The position numbers and the translations under genes were made by a program. Of a stretch of 64,000 bases of DNA, positions 27,930 to 37,205 are shown piece by piece. Below the pieces are notes generated by a model, which was given only the letters and a program-made list of their open reading frames with translations, searched no databases and was not told the origin of the DNA. The stretch spans positions 1-64,000 of the forward strand of contig CAYTPW010000012.1 of assembly GCA_964439935.1 (NCBI GenBank), given 5' to 3'. Each line of letters opens with the position of its first letter. The stretch's first letter is position 1. The DNA is from JABMQW01 sp964439935. Its GTDB lineage: Bacteria > Fidelibacterota > Marinisomatia > Marinisomatales > TCS56.

Positions 27930-29714
27930 TTACAGATCGCCAATTTCCATTCGATAATCCTTTTCCAGTTTCTGGTAAGGAATATGAACTTTGAGTCGAT
28001 CTTCAAAAGTAATCAATTCAGTTGTGCTAAAGCGCATTGAGAAGGCAATATTATTAAAAATAAGCAGAGCTGGGAGCAATCCCAGATCCTGTAAATAGGC
28101 TTCACCACCAAGTATATACTCACCACCACCTTTTCCCCACCCAAAATAATTGTGATCAAGCGTATCCACCACTCTAATTCGGTTTATATAATCCGGATCA
28201 TAGTTCCAGTAGTTGGCATGCCGACCAACGATCATATCCAAGTCATAATCCTCAATTACCTGTGGATTGCGTTTTTTAAAACCAACGAATAAATCCATCC
28301 TCGGATCGGGTTCACTGAAGGCGATATCCTTATTAGTTGTGCCAAGCAGATCAAAAATTTGATGGTTGCTGAAGTAACCGAAAGTATTTAATTCTATGAC
28401 ACCTATTTTTTTTGTTTCAGTGGGATAAAGATAATTAAAAAAATAAGCTAGGCCTTCCTTGAATTCGGCACCCACCCGATGAAAGTATTGCGTCGAGATG
28501 AAGATGTTCTGCAATGGAACATGACGCTCTACAAAAGTAAAAAACAGCGGGCCTCTACCAAATGTTGTATTTATTCCCAAAGTAAGAAGAATTAGTATGA
28601 GTGGAGTGTATTTTATTCTTGTCAATAGATAGTGGCAACTTGTCACAAGCAATGTCGTCAGTACAATAAACAACGGCATATCATAGCGGTTCATGAACAG
28701 AAAATCACCGCCATTGAATTTATATAATCCAGTTAAAACCAATATTGGTGCTAATAATATGATAAATTGATATCGACCTTTGAAATTCGGTTTAAGGTGT
28801 TTCTGTTTATAGATCCAAAAAATAATTATACTAACTACAGCTGCCAGCGCAAATACCGGAGCCAGCACCACTATTAAGCGTTTGGCTCCGTAATAGATAG
28901 CTGGCCAGTGAAACAACGGTGCCTGTTTGCTTAGGCCCGGTACCGGAGACCAGTGCCCGTAATATATCTTACGCAGGATGAATGGTAAGAAAGATATGAC
29001 AGCCCACGAAATACCCATCGCTTTGGAGAATTTATTCTTCAGGTATTTACTCGGAATTTTGTATGCAGTAATATAAATAAGTGGAAAAATAAAGATACCT
29101 TCAGGTCTGATAAGCGGAACTGACGCCAGTATTAACGGGCCACGGTTAGATTTTTCAGTGATCAAAAGATAAAATCCAGACATCAGCAGGAAAACAAACA
29201 ACGTGTAACCATAGCCGCAAAACAGGTTGTACATTATATATCCGGATGAAAGGAAAAACAGGAACAAAATTCTGGAAAGCTGCTGGTTTCCTGTCCATAC
29301 AAAGGCAAGTTTGGCTGCGTATACAATTGCCAGAAATCCAAATATGGCCGACAGCATAACAGAAATGTAGATAATAAGGCTGCGATCGGTTCCTGCCAGT
29401 AAGCCCACTAAAGCAAAATATATATATTCAACCGTTCCTTCCTGGGGAGCGAATCTGCTTACCGACAAAATCCCATTTTCCATTAAGTTGTAGGAGGTGA
29501 GAAAATTGGAGTACAGGTCATCCTGGGGCATGATGTATTCATGGGCCATAGCCAGGGTTGTCAGTATAGCAAAGATATGGAAAATGAGGTTGCCAGGGAG
29601 TTTTATCAGAGTAATGATGCAAAGAAAAATAAAACAGATAAATGTGATTATAACCGGATTAGGGATAGTCAACACAAAGGAGCTACTTTCATTGATTAAA
29701 GCAGCATCAATCAA
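27930..29714 (-). CDS. Multi-pass membrane protein, GT-C-like glycosyltransferase or polymerase
   Basis: A 594-aa protein with roughly eleven membrane helices in the first ~420 residues and a soluble C-terminal ~170-residue domain. An early acidic pair after the second helix (MPQDDLYSNF) and the RPEGIFIFPLIY motif resemble GT-C enzymes that use polyprenyl-phosphate sugars (AftB/GT87-like). I have seen similar proteins annotated as arabinofuranosyltransferase-like. It is the only polytopic candidate besides Wzx, so it could instead act as the polymerase (Wzy). Function is not settled by sequence. Confidence 0.6.
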   Translation of the reverse strand: MIDAALINESSSFVLTIPNPVIITFICFIFLCIITLIKLPGNLIFHIFAILTTLAMAHEYIMPQDDLYSNFLTSYNLMENGILSVSRFAPQEGTVEYIYFALVGLLAGTDRSLIIYISVMLSAIFGFLAIVYAAKLAFVWTGNQQLSRILFLFFLSSGYIMYNLFCGYGYTLFVFLLMSGFYLLITEKSNRGPLILASVPLIRPEGIFIFPLIYITAYKIPSKYLKNKFSKAMGISWAVISFLPFILRKIYYGHWSPVPGLSKQAPLFHWPAIYYGAKRLIVVLAPVFALAAVVSIIIFWIYKQKHLKPNFKGRYQFIILLAPILVLTGLYKFNGGDFLFMNRYDMPLFIVLTTLLVTSCHYLLTRIKYTPLILILLTLGINTTFGRGPLFFTFVERHVPLQNIFISTQYFHRVGAEFKEGLAYFFNYLYPTETKKIGVIELNTFGYFSNHQIFDLLGTTNKDIAFSEPDPRMDLFVGFKKRNPQVIEDYDLDMIVGRHANYWNYDPDYINRIRVVDTLDHNYFGWGKGGGEYILGGEAYLQDLGLLPALLIFNNIAFSMRFSTTELITFEDRLKVHIPYQKLEKDYRMEIGDL

Positions 29715-29739
29715 GAATATATGGGCGTCGGTATACAGG

Positions 29740-30492
29740 TTACAAATTTAGATTATTAAAGTGGTGGAATGTCGTACTTTGCATGAAGGCATCCAGATCC
29801 TCTGGAGTACCCAAACCATGCATCTGTTTTCTTTCAATCGGAAAATGATCAATTTTGGATTCGTTTTCGATCAATTCATTATATACCGGCGCTACATAAT
29901 ATTCGCCATTAACGGTTAATTCCTTGGCCTTCATCTGTTTGACGCCGGAGATAAAACTTGAGCCATTTCTGAAATGATAAATTCCCACCGTGGCAATATT
30001 TGAGATCGGTTCTTTCTCTCGCACCAGCATTACATTATCGTTTTTATCCAGGGCAACGTACGACCATTTGTTTGAGCGCGCCCGAAATGTCATTATCGTG
30101 CCATCGCTCCCATTCAGGCAGGTTCGGTAGAATTCTTCAATATTAATATTGACAAATTGATCAGAATTGGCAATAATCAGATGTTGATCATTATTAATAT
30201 AATCTGATGCCAATGATACGGTTGAGGCGGCACCATCGGTTAAGTGGTCAATAGGAAGAATTATATTGTTGGGATCGAAATTTAGTATCTCCAGAAATTG
30301 ATGATTTTTTAAATGTTCTTTCCGGGCAATAAAAATGTAGCGCAGATCGATATCGACCGGTGGGGCAAGATTCATTATCACCCATTCAATCATGCGGTAC
30401 TTTCCAATCTTTATCATTGGTTTTGGGTCTTTGTACCCGGCATCGCTGAAACGCGAACCGCTACCCGCCATTGGAATTACTAGGTTAATCAT
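29740..30492 (-). CDS. Sugar-phosphate nucleotidyltransferase
   Basis: A 250-aa NTP_transferase-fold enzyme. The N-terminal signature MINLVIPMAGSGSRFSDAGY with following KPMIKIGKYRMIEWVI is the nucleotide-binding G-x-G-x-R loop plus the PK motif. IIANSDQFVNINIEEFY gives the catalytic Asp. It belongs to a short (~250-aa) family found in capsule loci and related to CTP-dependent cytidylyltransferases. The activated molecule is unknown. A paralogue lies nearby at 32361-33095. Eight-base overlap with the upstream methyltransferase gene. Confidence 0.82.
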   Translation of the reverse strand: MINLVIPMAGSGSRFSDAGYKDPKPMIKIGKYRMIEWVIMNLAPPVDIDLRYIFIARKEHLKNHQFLEILNFDPNNIILPIDHLTDGAASTVSLASDYINNDQHLIIANSDQFVNINIEEFYRTCLNGSDGTIMTFRARSNKWSYVALDKNDNVMLVREKEPISNIATVGIYHFRNGSSFISGVKQMKAKELTVNGEYYVAPVYNELIENESKIDHFPIERKQMHGLGTPEDLDAFMQSTTFHHFNNLNL

Positions 30493-31645
30493 GACTGGCT
30501 GCGAATTTATCCAATCGAATTAAATTTACAGTTGGGTTGATCTCAAGCAATTGCTGGCAAATCTCAGTTGTATAGGCTCCCATGTAAATCAATACAACTG
30601 GTTCAGCAACTTCACTGATTTTTGATGGATGCCGTACGTAAAATTCTGTACCGGTAAGACGACGATCCTTTTTTGTTGGTTCATTATCCAGAATCGCAAT
30701 AACCCGGCCGGGATCAGCCAGGTAGCGCAGGAAAGAAATTGTTAATCCATGACCCCCGAACAGATAATAATCAGATTTCAATGTGCTGTTAATTTGCTCG
30801 GCATAAGCCTCGATCATTGTATCATATTCATTAAATGCAGATAAAATACTTTCTGCCTGTTTACTGTTACCTGGTTTTACGGTAGGTTGAGGTTGATCCA
30901 TCTTTTCAAACCGCATATACATGCCATGATCCTGGTATTGAAAAAAATCATTTAGCCGGAAGCCATGCTTCAAAGCCAAATCTGATAAGGTATCTGGTGT
31001 GAAATAATTCAGGTGGTCAGTGGTAAAAGCGTTTAGGTGAAGATGCTCAAAACTTTTTAGAATATTGGGACAAGCAGTGACCAATATACCTCCCGGTGGT
31101 AAAAGAGCATTTGATTTACTTAGAAATTCGTTCACGTCACTTAAATGTTCAACTAAATGGGAACAATAAATTAAATTGAAATCCCGGTCAATCTGAAAAT
31201 GACGGTTAAAATACTGCTGGATGGTGGTTACATCAGCAATCTCGTAAAATGGATTCGGTTCAATATCATATATAGTTACTTTTTGATTATAATCCCGGAT
31301 CATTCTTAGTAAAATACCATTGCCGCCACCCACCTCCAAAATGCAATCTGATTGATCAATGTCTGGTTGGAGAAACTTCAGAAATGATTTATAATGGTTC
31401 TGCCAGGTGCGGCCAATTCCGAAAGCCCGATTTTCCTTATAAAGAATCTCTAAAGGAGGTGGATCAATCTGTTGAATGATAGCGCAACCTGTACACAGCC
31501 AGATCTCATAATTGTATAATTCATCCATGGATGATGGCTCATCGCTACAGCCAATAAAAATGGGATAATTCTTATAAGAAATTAGATTGATCAAGTCCCT
31601 GGACCCGCAAAATCGGCAGCGTTTCATTGGTGCTGTACCAGTCAT
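30485..31645 (-). CDS. Zinc-binding C-methyltransferase-family protein
   Basis: A 386-aa protein in three parts. An N-terminal zinc module has CRFCGSRDLINL and later LCTGCAIIQ (the Methyltransf_13 pattern). A SAM-dependent domain follows, with ILEVGGGNGILLRMI and LIYCSHLVEHLSD. The C-terminal Rossmann-like domain has YYLFGGHGLTISFLRYLA (Methyltransf_14). This architecture is that of sugar C-methyltransferases (TylCIII/NovU-type) and relatives. Substrate unknown; it may act on the product of the adjacent nucleotidyltransferases. Adjacent to GT2 with no gap. Confidence 0.82.
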   Translation of the reverse strand: MTGTAPMKRCRFCGSRDLINLISYKNYPIFIGCSDEPSSMDELYNYEIWLCTGCAIIQQIDPPPLEILYKENRAFGIGRTWQNHYKSFLKFLQPDIDQSDCILEVGGGNGILLRMIRDYNQKVTIYDIEPNPFYEIADVTTIQQYFNRHFQIDRDFNLIYCSHLVEHLSDVNEFLSKSNALLPPGGILVTACPNILKSFEHLHLNAFTTDHLNYFTPDTLSDLALKHGFRLNDFFQYQDHGMYMRFEKMDQPQPTVKPGNSKQAESILSAFNEYDTMIEAYAEQINSTLKSDYYLFGGHGLTISFLRYLADPGRVIAILDNEPTKKDRRLTGTEFYVRHPSKISEVAEPVVLIYMGAYTTEICQQLLEINPTVNLIRLDKFAASHD

Positions 31646-32350
31646 CTAATATTTACGCCTGATCGCCTCAAGGCACAAAAATGTTTGCCAGTAAACCTTA
31701 AATTTTCTACCTGACCAACTGGATAATCCTGAATGGCGCTTATACCAACCAACCGGTAATTCTATCACACCTAGGCCTGATAGTTTGGCCAGGTACAACA
31801 TTTCTGCATCAAATACAAAACTCGATTCCATTTTGTCAGGCAAGGATCGAATAAAATCACTTGGGAAAAATTTTGGTAACGCATTTAGGTCCTTAATTCT
31901 TAATCCCAGCAGAATGTTGCCAAACCAGGTATATATCTTTGATACAATAAAATTTGTCAGGCTATCTTCACGACTGGTACGCAATCCCTTCACAATCGTG
32001 TTTCGACAATTATGCTCTTTAATATATTTCCATATATGGTTCACTTCCGCTGGTTTTACCTGCAGATCGCCAGGGATCCAGCACACCCAATCTGACTTGA
32101 TTCCTTGAAATCCATGGCGCACACCGCCACCATAACCGTGGTTCCTATCAAGATTCAAAAACTTGAACAGGGATTGATCTTTCTTGACCGCATCCCTGAT
32201 TTTATTTGCCGTGGAATCGGTGCTGCCATTATTAATCAATAATACCTGGACCTCATTTGCCTCGAAATTGTTGATAATCTCACTTTGCAGCCTTTCGATA
32301 TTGCCGCTTTCATTGTAAAGCGGGATTATTAATGCCAAGGTTGAGGGCAT
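31646..32350 (-). CDS. GT2 glycosyltransferase, DPM-like
   Basis: A 234-aa enzyme. LALIIPLYNESGNIERL and LLINNGSTDSTAN build the nucleotide site. WICWIPGDLQVK-type residues (read here as WVCWIPGDLQVKP) replace the usual DAD metal motif by GD. YGGGVRHGFQGIKSDW and LNALPKFFPSDF are typical of dolichol/undecaprenyl-phosphate sugar transferases. It could make a polyprenyl-P-sugar donor for the GT-C-like protein at 27930-29714, which is an inference from gene content. Confidence 0.83.
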   Translation of the reverse strand: MPSTLALIIPLYNESGNIERLQSEIINNFEANEVQVLLINNGSTDSTANKIRDAVKKDQSLFKFLNLDRNHGYGGGVRHGFQGIKSDWVCWIPGDLQVKPAEVNHIWKYIKEHNCRNTIVKGLRTSREDSLTNFIVSKIYTWFGNILLGLRIKDLNALPKFFPSDFIRSLPDKMESSFVFDAEMLYLAKLSGLGVIELPVGWYKRHSGLSSWSGRKFKVYWQTFLCLEAIRRKY

Positions 32351-32360
32351 GTTATACCGT

Positions 32361-33095
32361 TTACAATTTGTTAAATAATTTACCTTTACTATTGTACTCG
32401 TTCACTTTTTCTGGCGTACCAAAGGAGTAAAACTGGTTTCTGGCAAGTGTAAAGTTTTTAACTTTTTGATCCAACAGTAACATCTGATTAAAAACTGGGG
32501 CCAGATAAAACTGGCCATTATGAATATCACCTTTTCGAATTTGCATTTTGGCCGCCTTGACAAAATCAGATCCCCTTTTATACCAGAATATGCCTACGTT
32601 GGCCCGGTTGCTGATCGGATTTTTCTCGGCAACTTCATAAATCCAGTCGTCGGCATCAGCAAGAACAAAAGAAAATTGGGGATGGATAGAATCAAATGTA
32701 ATTGTTCCGGCATCAGCTCCAGCCGTACGAAAATAGTCTATAATTTCTTTAATATCATACTCGAGATATTGATCACCAGCGGCTATTACCAACTCATCAT
32801 CGTTGTTGATTTGTTCAATGGCCAGTAATGAACTGCAGGTAGCTCCCTTCCCCGGCTCATTTTGGGCTATGACCGCTGATTCCGGTTTTAATTGACGGAG
32901 CACTAGATCAAGCTTGAAATCATCGATATCTTGAGTCGAAACAATAAAAATAAAATGACCTTGCAGAGCAGTAAGATTCTCAACGACCCATTGGATCATC
33001 GGTTTATCCAAGATCTGAATCAATGGTTTTGGGAAAGTGTAACCTATTTGTTTGAAACGTCTGGCAGTTCCTGCCAGTGGAATTAAGATTTTCAT
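32361..33095 (-). CDS. Sugar-phosphate nucleotidyltransferase (second copy of family)
   Basis: A 244-aa NTP_transferase-fold enzyme with MKILIPLAGTARRFKQIGYT and KPLIQILDKPMIQWVVENL (nucleotide loop and PK motif), IAAGDQYLEYDIKEII (metal Asp) and ANVGIFWYKRGSDF. It is clearly related in length and motif order to the enzyme at 29740-30492. Located between HAD-phosphatase and GT2 genes. Two such enzymes in one operon suggest two different activated building blocks. Confidence 0.82.
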   Translation of the reverse strand: MKILIPLAGTARRFKQIGYTFPKPLIQILDKPMIQWVVENLTALQGHFIFIVSTQDIDDFKLDLVLRQLKPESAVIAQNEPGKGATCSSLLAIEQINNDDELVIAAGDQYLEYDIKEIIDYFRTAGADAGTITFDSIHPQFSFVLADADDWIYEVAEKNPISNRANVGIFWYKRGSDFVKAAKMQIRKGDIHNGQFYLAPVFNQMLLLDQKVKNFTLARNQFYSFGTPEKVNEYNSKGKLFNKL

Positions 33096-33099
33096 AGAT

Positions 33100-33717
33100 T
33101 TATACGATTTTCTGAATTTGATTAATTATATTAGCGTAGTTTACGTCATAGATCGATTTGATTTTCATCAGATGCGCTTTGCTGGCGATTGCGGCTTCAA
33201 TTCCATAAACGCCATCTTCCAATACCAAAGCCTCCTGGGGATCAACATCCAATGTTTTAAAGGCAAGCTTATAAATCGCCGGATCAGGTTTGGGAATTGT
33301 CACATCTTCCCAGCTTAAAGAGACATCGATGAATTGTTTAATCGCCATTAGTTCCAGACTCCTATCCAATGTAAGTCGGATACTGTTGGTACATACGCCT
33401 AGCAGGTATCCATCATCTTTTAACCTGGAAAGAGCATATTCATGTTGAAAAACAGGGCGACAGAGGTTCACTATCATTTTATGAGTGTATATTTGCTTCA
33501 TTTCATGAATGAAGTCGTGCAGCTCAGTTGATAAGCCCTTCTCGCGGGTGAGTATTTCCAGCTTACGGCGGGTGGGCAGACCATCGTAAGTCTCCTTGTG
33601 TTCAAACTGATCTATGCGATACCCGAATAATCCGAGTGCTTCATTTAAAGCATCGTAATGCCATTCCTTGGCATTCATTAAAACACCATCCAAGTCAAAT
33701 AAAATTGCCTTAATCAT
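33100..33717 (-). CDS. HAD-superfamily hydrolase, beta-phosphoglucomutase-like
   Basis: A 205-aa HAD subfamily IA protein. Motif I DLDGVLMNAKEWHYDAL holds the nucleophile Asp and the acid/base Asp; motif II is CTNSIR; the Lys of motif III is in WEDVTIPKPDPAIY; motif IV is LVLEDGVYGIEAA. The cap is helical. It is likely a sugar-phosphate or glycerol-phosphate phosphatase or mutase supplying the nucleotidyltransferases. It overlaps the upstream GDPD-like gene by eight bases. Confidence 0.85.
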   Translation of the reverse strand: MIKAILFDLDGVLMNAKEWHYDALNEALGLFGYRIDQFEHKETYDGLPTRRKLEILTREKGLSTELHDFIHEMKQIYTHKMIVNLCRPVFQHEYALSRLKDDGYLLGVCTNSIRLTLDRSLELMAIKQFIDVSLSWEDVTIPKPDPAIYKLAFKTLDVDPQEALVLEDGVYGIEAAIASKAHLMKIKSIYDVNYANIINQIQKIV

Positions 33718-34336
33718 TTAAATGTGCTTTCAATTGATCAGGATAATCGGTGCACACCAGCACTTTATCATTTGTCTTATATTCTTTTATTAAATCCCAG
33801 AGTCGTCGCTGGGGATGGTTATGCAATTCAGGTGAGACAAAGCAAATTGATTTTTCTGTTTCTAATAATGTGTTGATCAGGACTTGATCAAACCATTGAC
33901 TATGAAATTGATCGATCCAGATACCCTGATAGCCATCCAAATCAGGTAATGGTTCATATTCGCTTAACCGCAGAAACACATTCAAACCTAGTTGGAGATA
34001 TTCGATTGTATCCGGAATTGCCATATCAAACACAAAATAGTCGTTTATCTTGTGCCTGTTCAGCAATTTATTTAGAGATGCCGCCAAACCACAGGATTTA
34101 ATATTGATTGCCAGAGGTGATCTTAGTGTGATATTTCGATGGAGTCGCGTTAGCAAAAGATGCAGCTTCAGAGCATCTGAACCGGGAGGATTATGGGAAA
34201 CAACCAGTTGATTATCAAGATCGCGAACATCGGTTTCGATCCCGTAACCATTAATTAGAGCATTTTCAAAAGAAGCCAGTTGGTTCTGTTGGTTATTTGT
34301 TTTCCAGAAACCGCGATGGGCAATTATTTTAAGCAA
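33710..34336 (-). CDS. Glycerophosphodiester-phosphodiesterase-fold protein
   Basis: A 208-aa TIM-barrel protein of the PLC/GDPD superfamily. The GDPD catalytic signature is visible: IAHRGFW (His-Arg), IETDVRDLD (Glu/Asp metal ligands) and VVSHNPPG (second catalytic His). FVFDMAIPDTIEY and VLVCTDYPDQL follow further on. At 208 residues it is shorter than typical GDPDs (~250). In this context, next to HAD and nucleotidyltransferase genes, it may process a phosphodiester intermediate of glycan decoration rather than phospholipids. Confidence 0.78.
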   Translation of the reverse strand: MLKIIAHRGFWKTNNQQNQLASFENALINGYGIETDVRDLDNQLVVSHNPPGSDALKLHLLLTRLHRNITLRSPLAINIKSCGLAASLNKLLNRHKINDYFVFDMAIPDTIEYLQLGLNVFLRLSEYEPLPDLDGYQGIWIDQFHSQWFDQVLINTLLETEKSICFVSPELHNHPQRRLWDLIKEYKTNDKVLVCTDYPDQLKAHLND

Positions 34337-34375
34337 GGTTTAATCCTGACCAGTTGAAGGAACAATACGCCTCCA

Positions 34376-35449
34376 TTATCTTTTTATCAGATTCAGGTAA
34401 TCTTTTTTATACCACTGAATAAATCTGTCGATTCCATCACTGATCCTAACACCGGGCTGGAATCCAAATTCGGTTACCATATCCGTTACTTCTGCGTGGG
34501 CCTCCGGTACATCACCTGGCTGTAGTGGCAGAAGTTTCAACTGTGCCTTTGTTCCAAGGGCTTCTTCAATAACCTTGATAAAATCCAGCAGTGCCACCGG
34601 ATTGTTGTTGCCGATATTCATTATTCGATAAGGTGCCGAGCTGGTAGCCGGGTTTGGATTTTCAGCGTTCCAGGCTGGATTAGCCTTAGGGGGTTTAGTA
34701 AAAACCAGCATTAATCCGTCCACCAGATCATCGATATAGGTAAAATCCCGTTTCATCTTTCCGTCGTTATATACCAGAATCGGCTCTCCCGCCAAAACCG
34801 CTTCAGTAAATTTGAACAGCGCCATATCCGGCCGCCCCCAGGGACCATAAGCTGTAAAAAATCTCAATCCGGTCGTCGCAATTCCAAATAAATGGCTATA
34901 GGTATGTGCCATCAGTTCATTGGATCGCTTGGACGCAGCATAGAGACTCAGCGGGTGGTCAGCCCCTTTGTTGACCGAAAAAGGTGTATTCCGATTCAAA
35001 CCGTAGACCGATGAACTACTGGCGAACACCAAGTGGGCAACAGCATTGGCCCGGCAACCTTCCAATACATTGAGAAAGCCGGTAATATTCGTATTTATAT
35101 AAGTGTGCGGATCATCCAGAGAGTGTCTGACTCCTGCTTGAGCCCCGAGATGTATCACATAATCAAATATCTCCTGATTGAATAATTTCTCGATACTTTG
35201 AACATCAGTCAGATCCAGCCGTGTAAATCTAAAATCCGGATTATCCAGACTGGTTATCGTTTGGAGAAAATCAATATTCTGCTGTTTTATCCCAAGCTGC
35301 TCCAGCCGTGCTTTTTTTAAGCGCACATCGTAATAATCATTAAGATTATCCAGCCCGACAACTGAATAGCCGCTTAGTAAAAGCCGCCGGGATACATGAA
35401 ATCCAATAAAACCGGCACAGCCGGTCACCAATATTTTTTTATTTTTCAT
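34376..35449 (-). CDS. UDP-glucuronate 4-epimerase family SDR
   Basis: A 357-aa extended short-chain dehydrogenase. VTGCAGFIGFHVSRRLL is the NAD+ loop, VGLDNLNDYYDVRLKKARL is the segment typical of UDP-GlcA 4-epimerases (LspL/CapI), and SSSSVYG plus YAASKRSNELM supply the Ser and YxxxK catalytic residues. LRFFTAYGPWGRPDM is also diagnostic. It would make UDP-galacturonate from UDP-glucuronate; action on a HexNAcA substrate cannot be excluded. It is the first gene of the minus-strand operon and is divergent from the fetAB-like pair. Confidence 0.87.
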   Translation of the reverse strand: MKNKKILVTGCAGFIGFHVSRRLLLSGYSVVGLDNLNDYYDVRLKKARLEQLGIKQQNIDFLQTITSLDNPDFRFTRLDLTDVQSIEKLFNQEIFDYVIHLGAQAGVRHSLDDPHTYINTNITGFLNVLEGCRANAVAHLVFASSSSVYGLNRNTPFSVNKGADHPLSLYAASKRSNELMAHTYSHLFGIATTGLRFFTAYGPWGRPDMALFKFTEAVLAGEPILVYNDGKMKRDFTYIDDLVDGLMLVFTKPPKANPAWNAENPNPATSSAPYRIMNIGNNNPVALLDFIKVIEEALGTKAQLKLLPLQPGDVPEAHAEVTDMVTEFGFQPGVRISDGIDRFIQWYKKDYLNLIKR

Positions 35450-35594
35450 TATTTATCGGTATCATAATTATTCAATAACTGCTTGTAGCTCCGCCACCTA
35501 AGTCACAAATAAACTCTTGAGAATTTAACTGTTACCAGTAAAAGGTATAAACCTTTCTATACTTATTGACCATTTTGATGCTGTATGTACATTA

Positions 35595-36338
35595 ATGGCT
35601 GTAGTTTTGGGTGTGGAAAAAAGTTTATTTGTCCTTAAAAAAATATCGCAAGTGGTCCAGGAAACCACGATCCTCTCTAACATTTCACTGGCTATCCAGC
35701 CGGGCGAGTTTCTGGCAATCCTTGGCTCTTCCGGATCCGGAAAAACGACATTGCTGCGACTGTTCAACGGATTGGACTCACCTAGCGGCGGAACGATTTC
35801 CCTCCACGGGAAATCAATCGATGCCTGGAATATGAATAATCTGCGGAAGCAGGTGGGGATGGTTTTTCAGGAGCCGGTAGTCTGCACCGGCAACGTCAAG
35901 GATAATCTGGTTCTCACGAAGCGCTGGGAAAAACCGCCATCAGTCATTTCCGATTATGATCTATTAAGCACCCTTGAAAAAGTCGGTCTGCAGGCAATAG
36001 AACTCTCTACTGATGCCCGTACCCTTTCCGTTGGTGAGAAGCAGCGCCTGGCACTGGCCCGGGTCCTGTTGAATCGGCCGCAAGTTCTATTATTGGACGA
36101 ACCGACCTCCAATCTTGATCCGGCCCTGACCCGGCGGATCATTCGCCGGATTGCTGATCTGCACCGCGAGATGAATCTGACAATAATCATGGTTTCCCAT
36201 AATCCCGATTTGGCGCAGGTTTTTGCTTCGCGAATAATTTTCCTGCATGATGGAAGAATCAACTCAGCCGGCACAGTCGATATCCTTAACCACCCTGACA
36301 GTCCTGAGCTACAAGCTTATCTGGCAGAGGATCACTGA
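35595..36338 (+). CDS. fetA: ABC transporter ATP-binding protein, FetA/YbbL-like
   Basis: A 247-aa ATPase. Walker A is GSSGSGKTTLLR, the Q-loop is GMVFQEPVV, the signature is LSVGEKQRLALAR, Walker B is VLLLDEPTSNLD, and the H-loop is MVSHNPD. The signature motif is LSVGE rather than LSGGQ, as in FetA/YbbL. Paired with the UPF0014 permease that follows with a one-base overlap, it matches the FetAB exporter linked to iron and peroxide stress. Start ATG 35595 has no strong RBS; GTG 35613 is an alternative that keeps the whole domain. Confidence 0.85.
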   Translation: MAVVLGVEKSLFVLKKISQVVQETTILSNISLAIQPGEFLAILGSSGSGKTTLLRLFNGLDSPSGGTISLHGKSIDAWNMNNLRKQVGMVFQEPVVCTGNVKDNLVLTKRWEKPPSVISDYDLLSTLEKVGLQAIELSTDARTLSVGEKQRLALARVLLNRPQVLLLDEPTSNLDPALTRRIIRRIADLHREMNLTIIMVSHNPDLAQVFASRIIFLHDGRINSAGTVDILNHPDSPELQAYLAEDH

Positions 36339-37138
36339 TGGAAAATGCATTCTATGCCATCACCTGGACCGACGTCATGGCATCGCTGGTGCTGATGATC
36401 CTGGCATTGGCAATGATCCGCTGGTGGAAGATCGGACTGGAAAAAACTTTACTGATCGGCACAGTACGTACTTTTGTTCAGCTCTCGTTAATGGGCTATG
36501 TGCTGACCTTTTTCTTCCGGCAGGAGCGCTGGGAATTCATGGTCGGATTGGTAACAATAATGATCCTGATTGCCGCCTGGGAAGGCTATCGTCGGCAGGA
36601 ATCAATCAAGATACCGAACTATTTTCTGATTCTCTCCGGATCTATGGTGGTGACTGTTTGCCTGATTCTGGGCACGATTCTACAATTTATTTTAAGGGTC
36701 GAACCCTGGTTCTATCCCTATGCAATGATTCCGATTGCTGGAATGATCATCGGCAATACCCTCAATTCATCGACCCTGACCGTAAATCGATTCATCGGCG
36801 AACTCAATCACCGGGAAAAGGAAATTGAAATGTTACTGAGTCTGGGAGCTCCGCCGCGGGCTGCAGTCCATGATGCTTTGCGGGATTCGATCCGGGCGGC
36901 TCTTATCCCCAATATCAATGCCTTGATGACCGTTGGCCTGATTCAGCTTCCGGGAGTCATGACCGGACAGATTTTGTCAGGCATTGATCCACTGGTTGCA
37001 GTTCGCTACCAGATCATGATCATGTATATGTGGGTCACTGCCAGTACATTGATGAATATTCTGGTCCTGGGTCTGGTCTACCGGCGCTTTTTCACACCTC
37101 AATGGCAATTGAGGCGAGATTTATTGCGGTTGAAGTGA
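36338..37138 (+). CDS. fetB: ABC transporter permease FetB (UPF0014)
   Basis: A 266-aa permease with about seven hydrophobic segments. FVQLSLMGYVLTFFF, YAMIPIAGMIIGNTLN, LSLGAPPRAAVHDALRDSIR and LPGVMTGQILSGIDPLVAVRYQ are the family hallmarks of UPF0014/YbbM. E. coli FetAB has been linked to iron export and hydrogen peroxide tolerance; the substrate here is inferred from that. Ends 67 bases before the convergent LRR-protein gene; I see no strong terminator between them. Confidence 0.88.
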   Translation: MENAFYAITWTDVMASLVLMILALAMIRWWKIGLEKTLLIGTVRTFVQLSLMGYVLTFFFRQERWEFMVGLVTIMILIAAWEGYRRQESIKIPNYFLILSGSMVVTVCLILGTILQFILRVEPWFYPYAMIPIAGMIIGNTLNSSTLTVNRFIGELNHREKEIEMLLSLGAPPRAAVHDALRDSIRAALIPNINALMTVGLIQLPGVMTGQILSGIDPLVAVRYQIMIMYMWVTASTLMNILVLGLVYRRFFTPQWQLRRDLLRLK

Positions 37139-37205
37139 GACGAATTTAAAAGATCAGGGGAATTATTGTTGAGGGCGTACTTTACTAAATATCCTCCCTC
37201 TTCTT

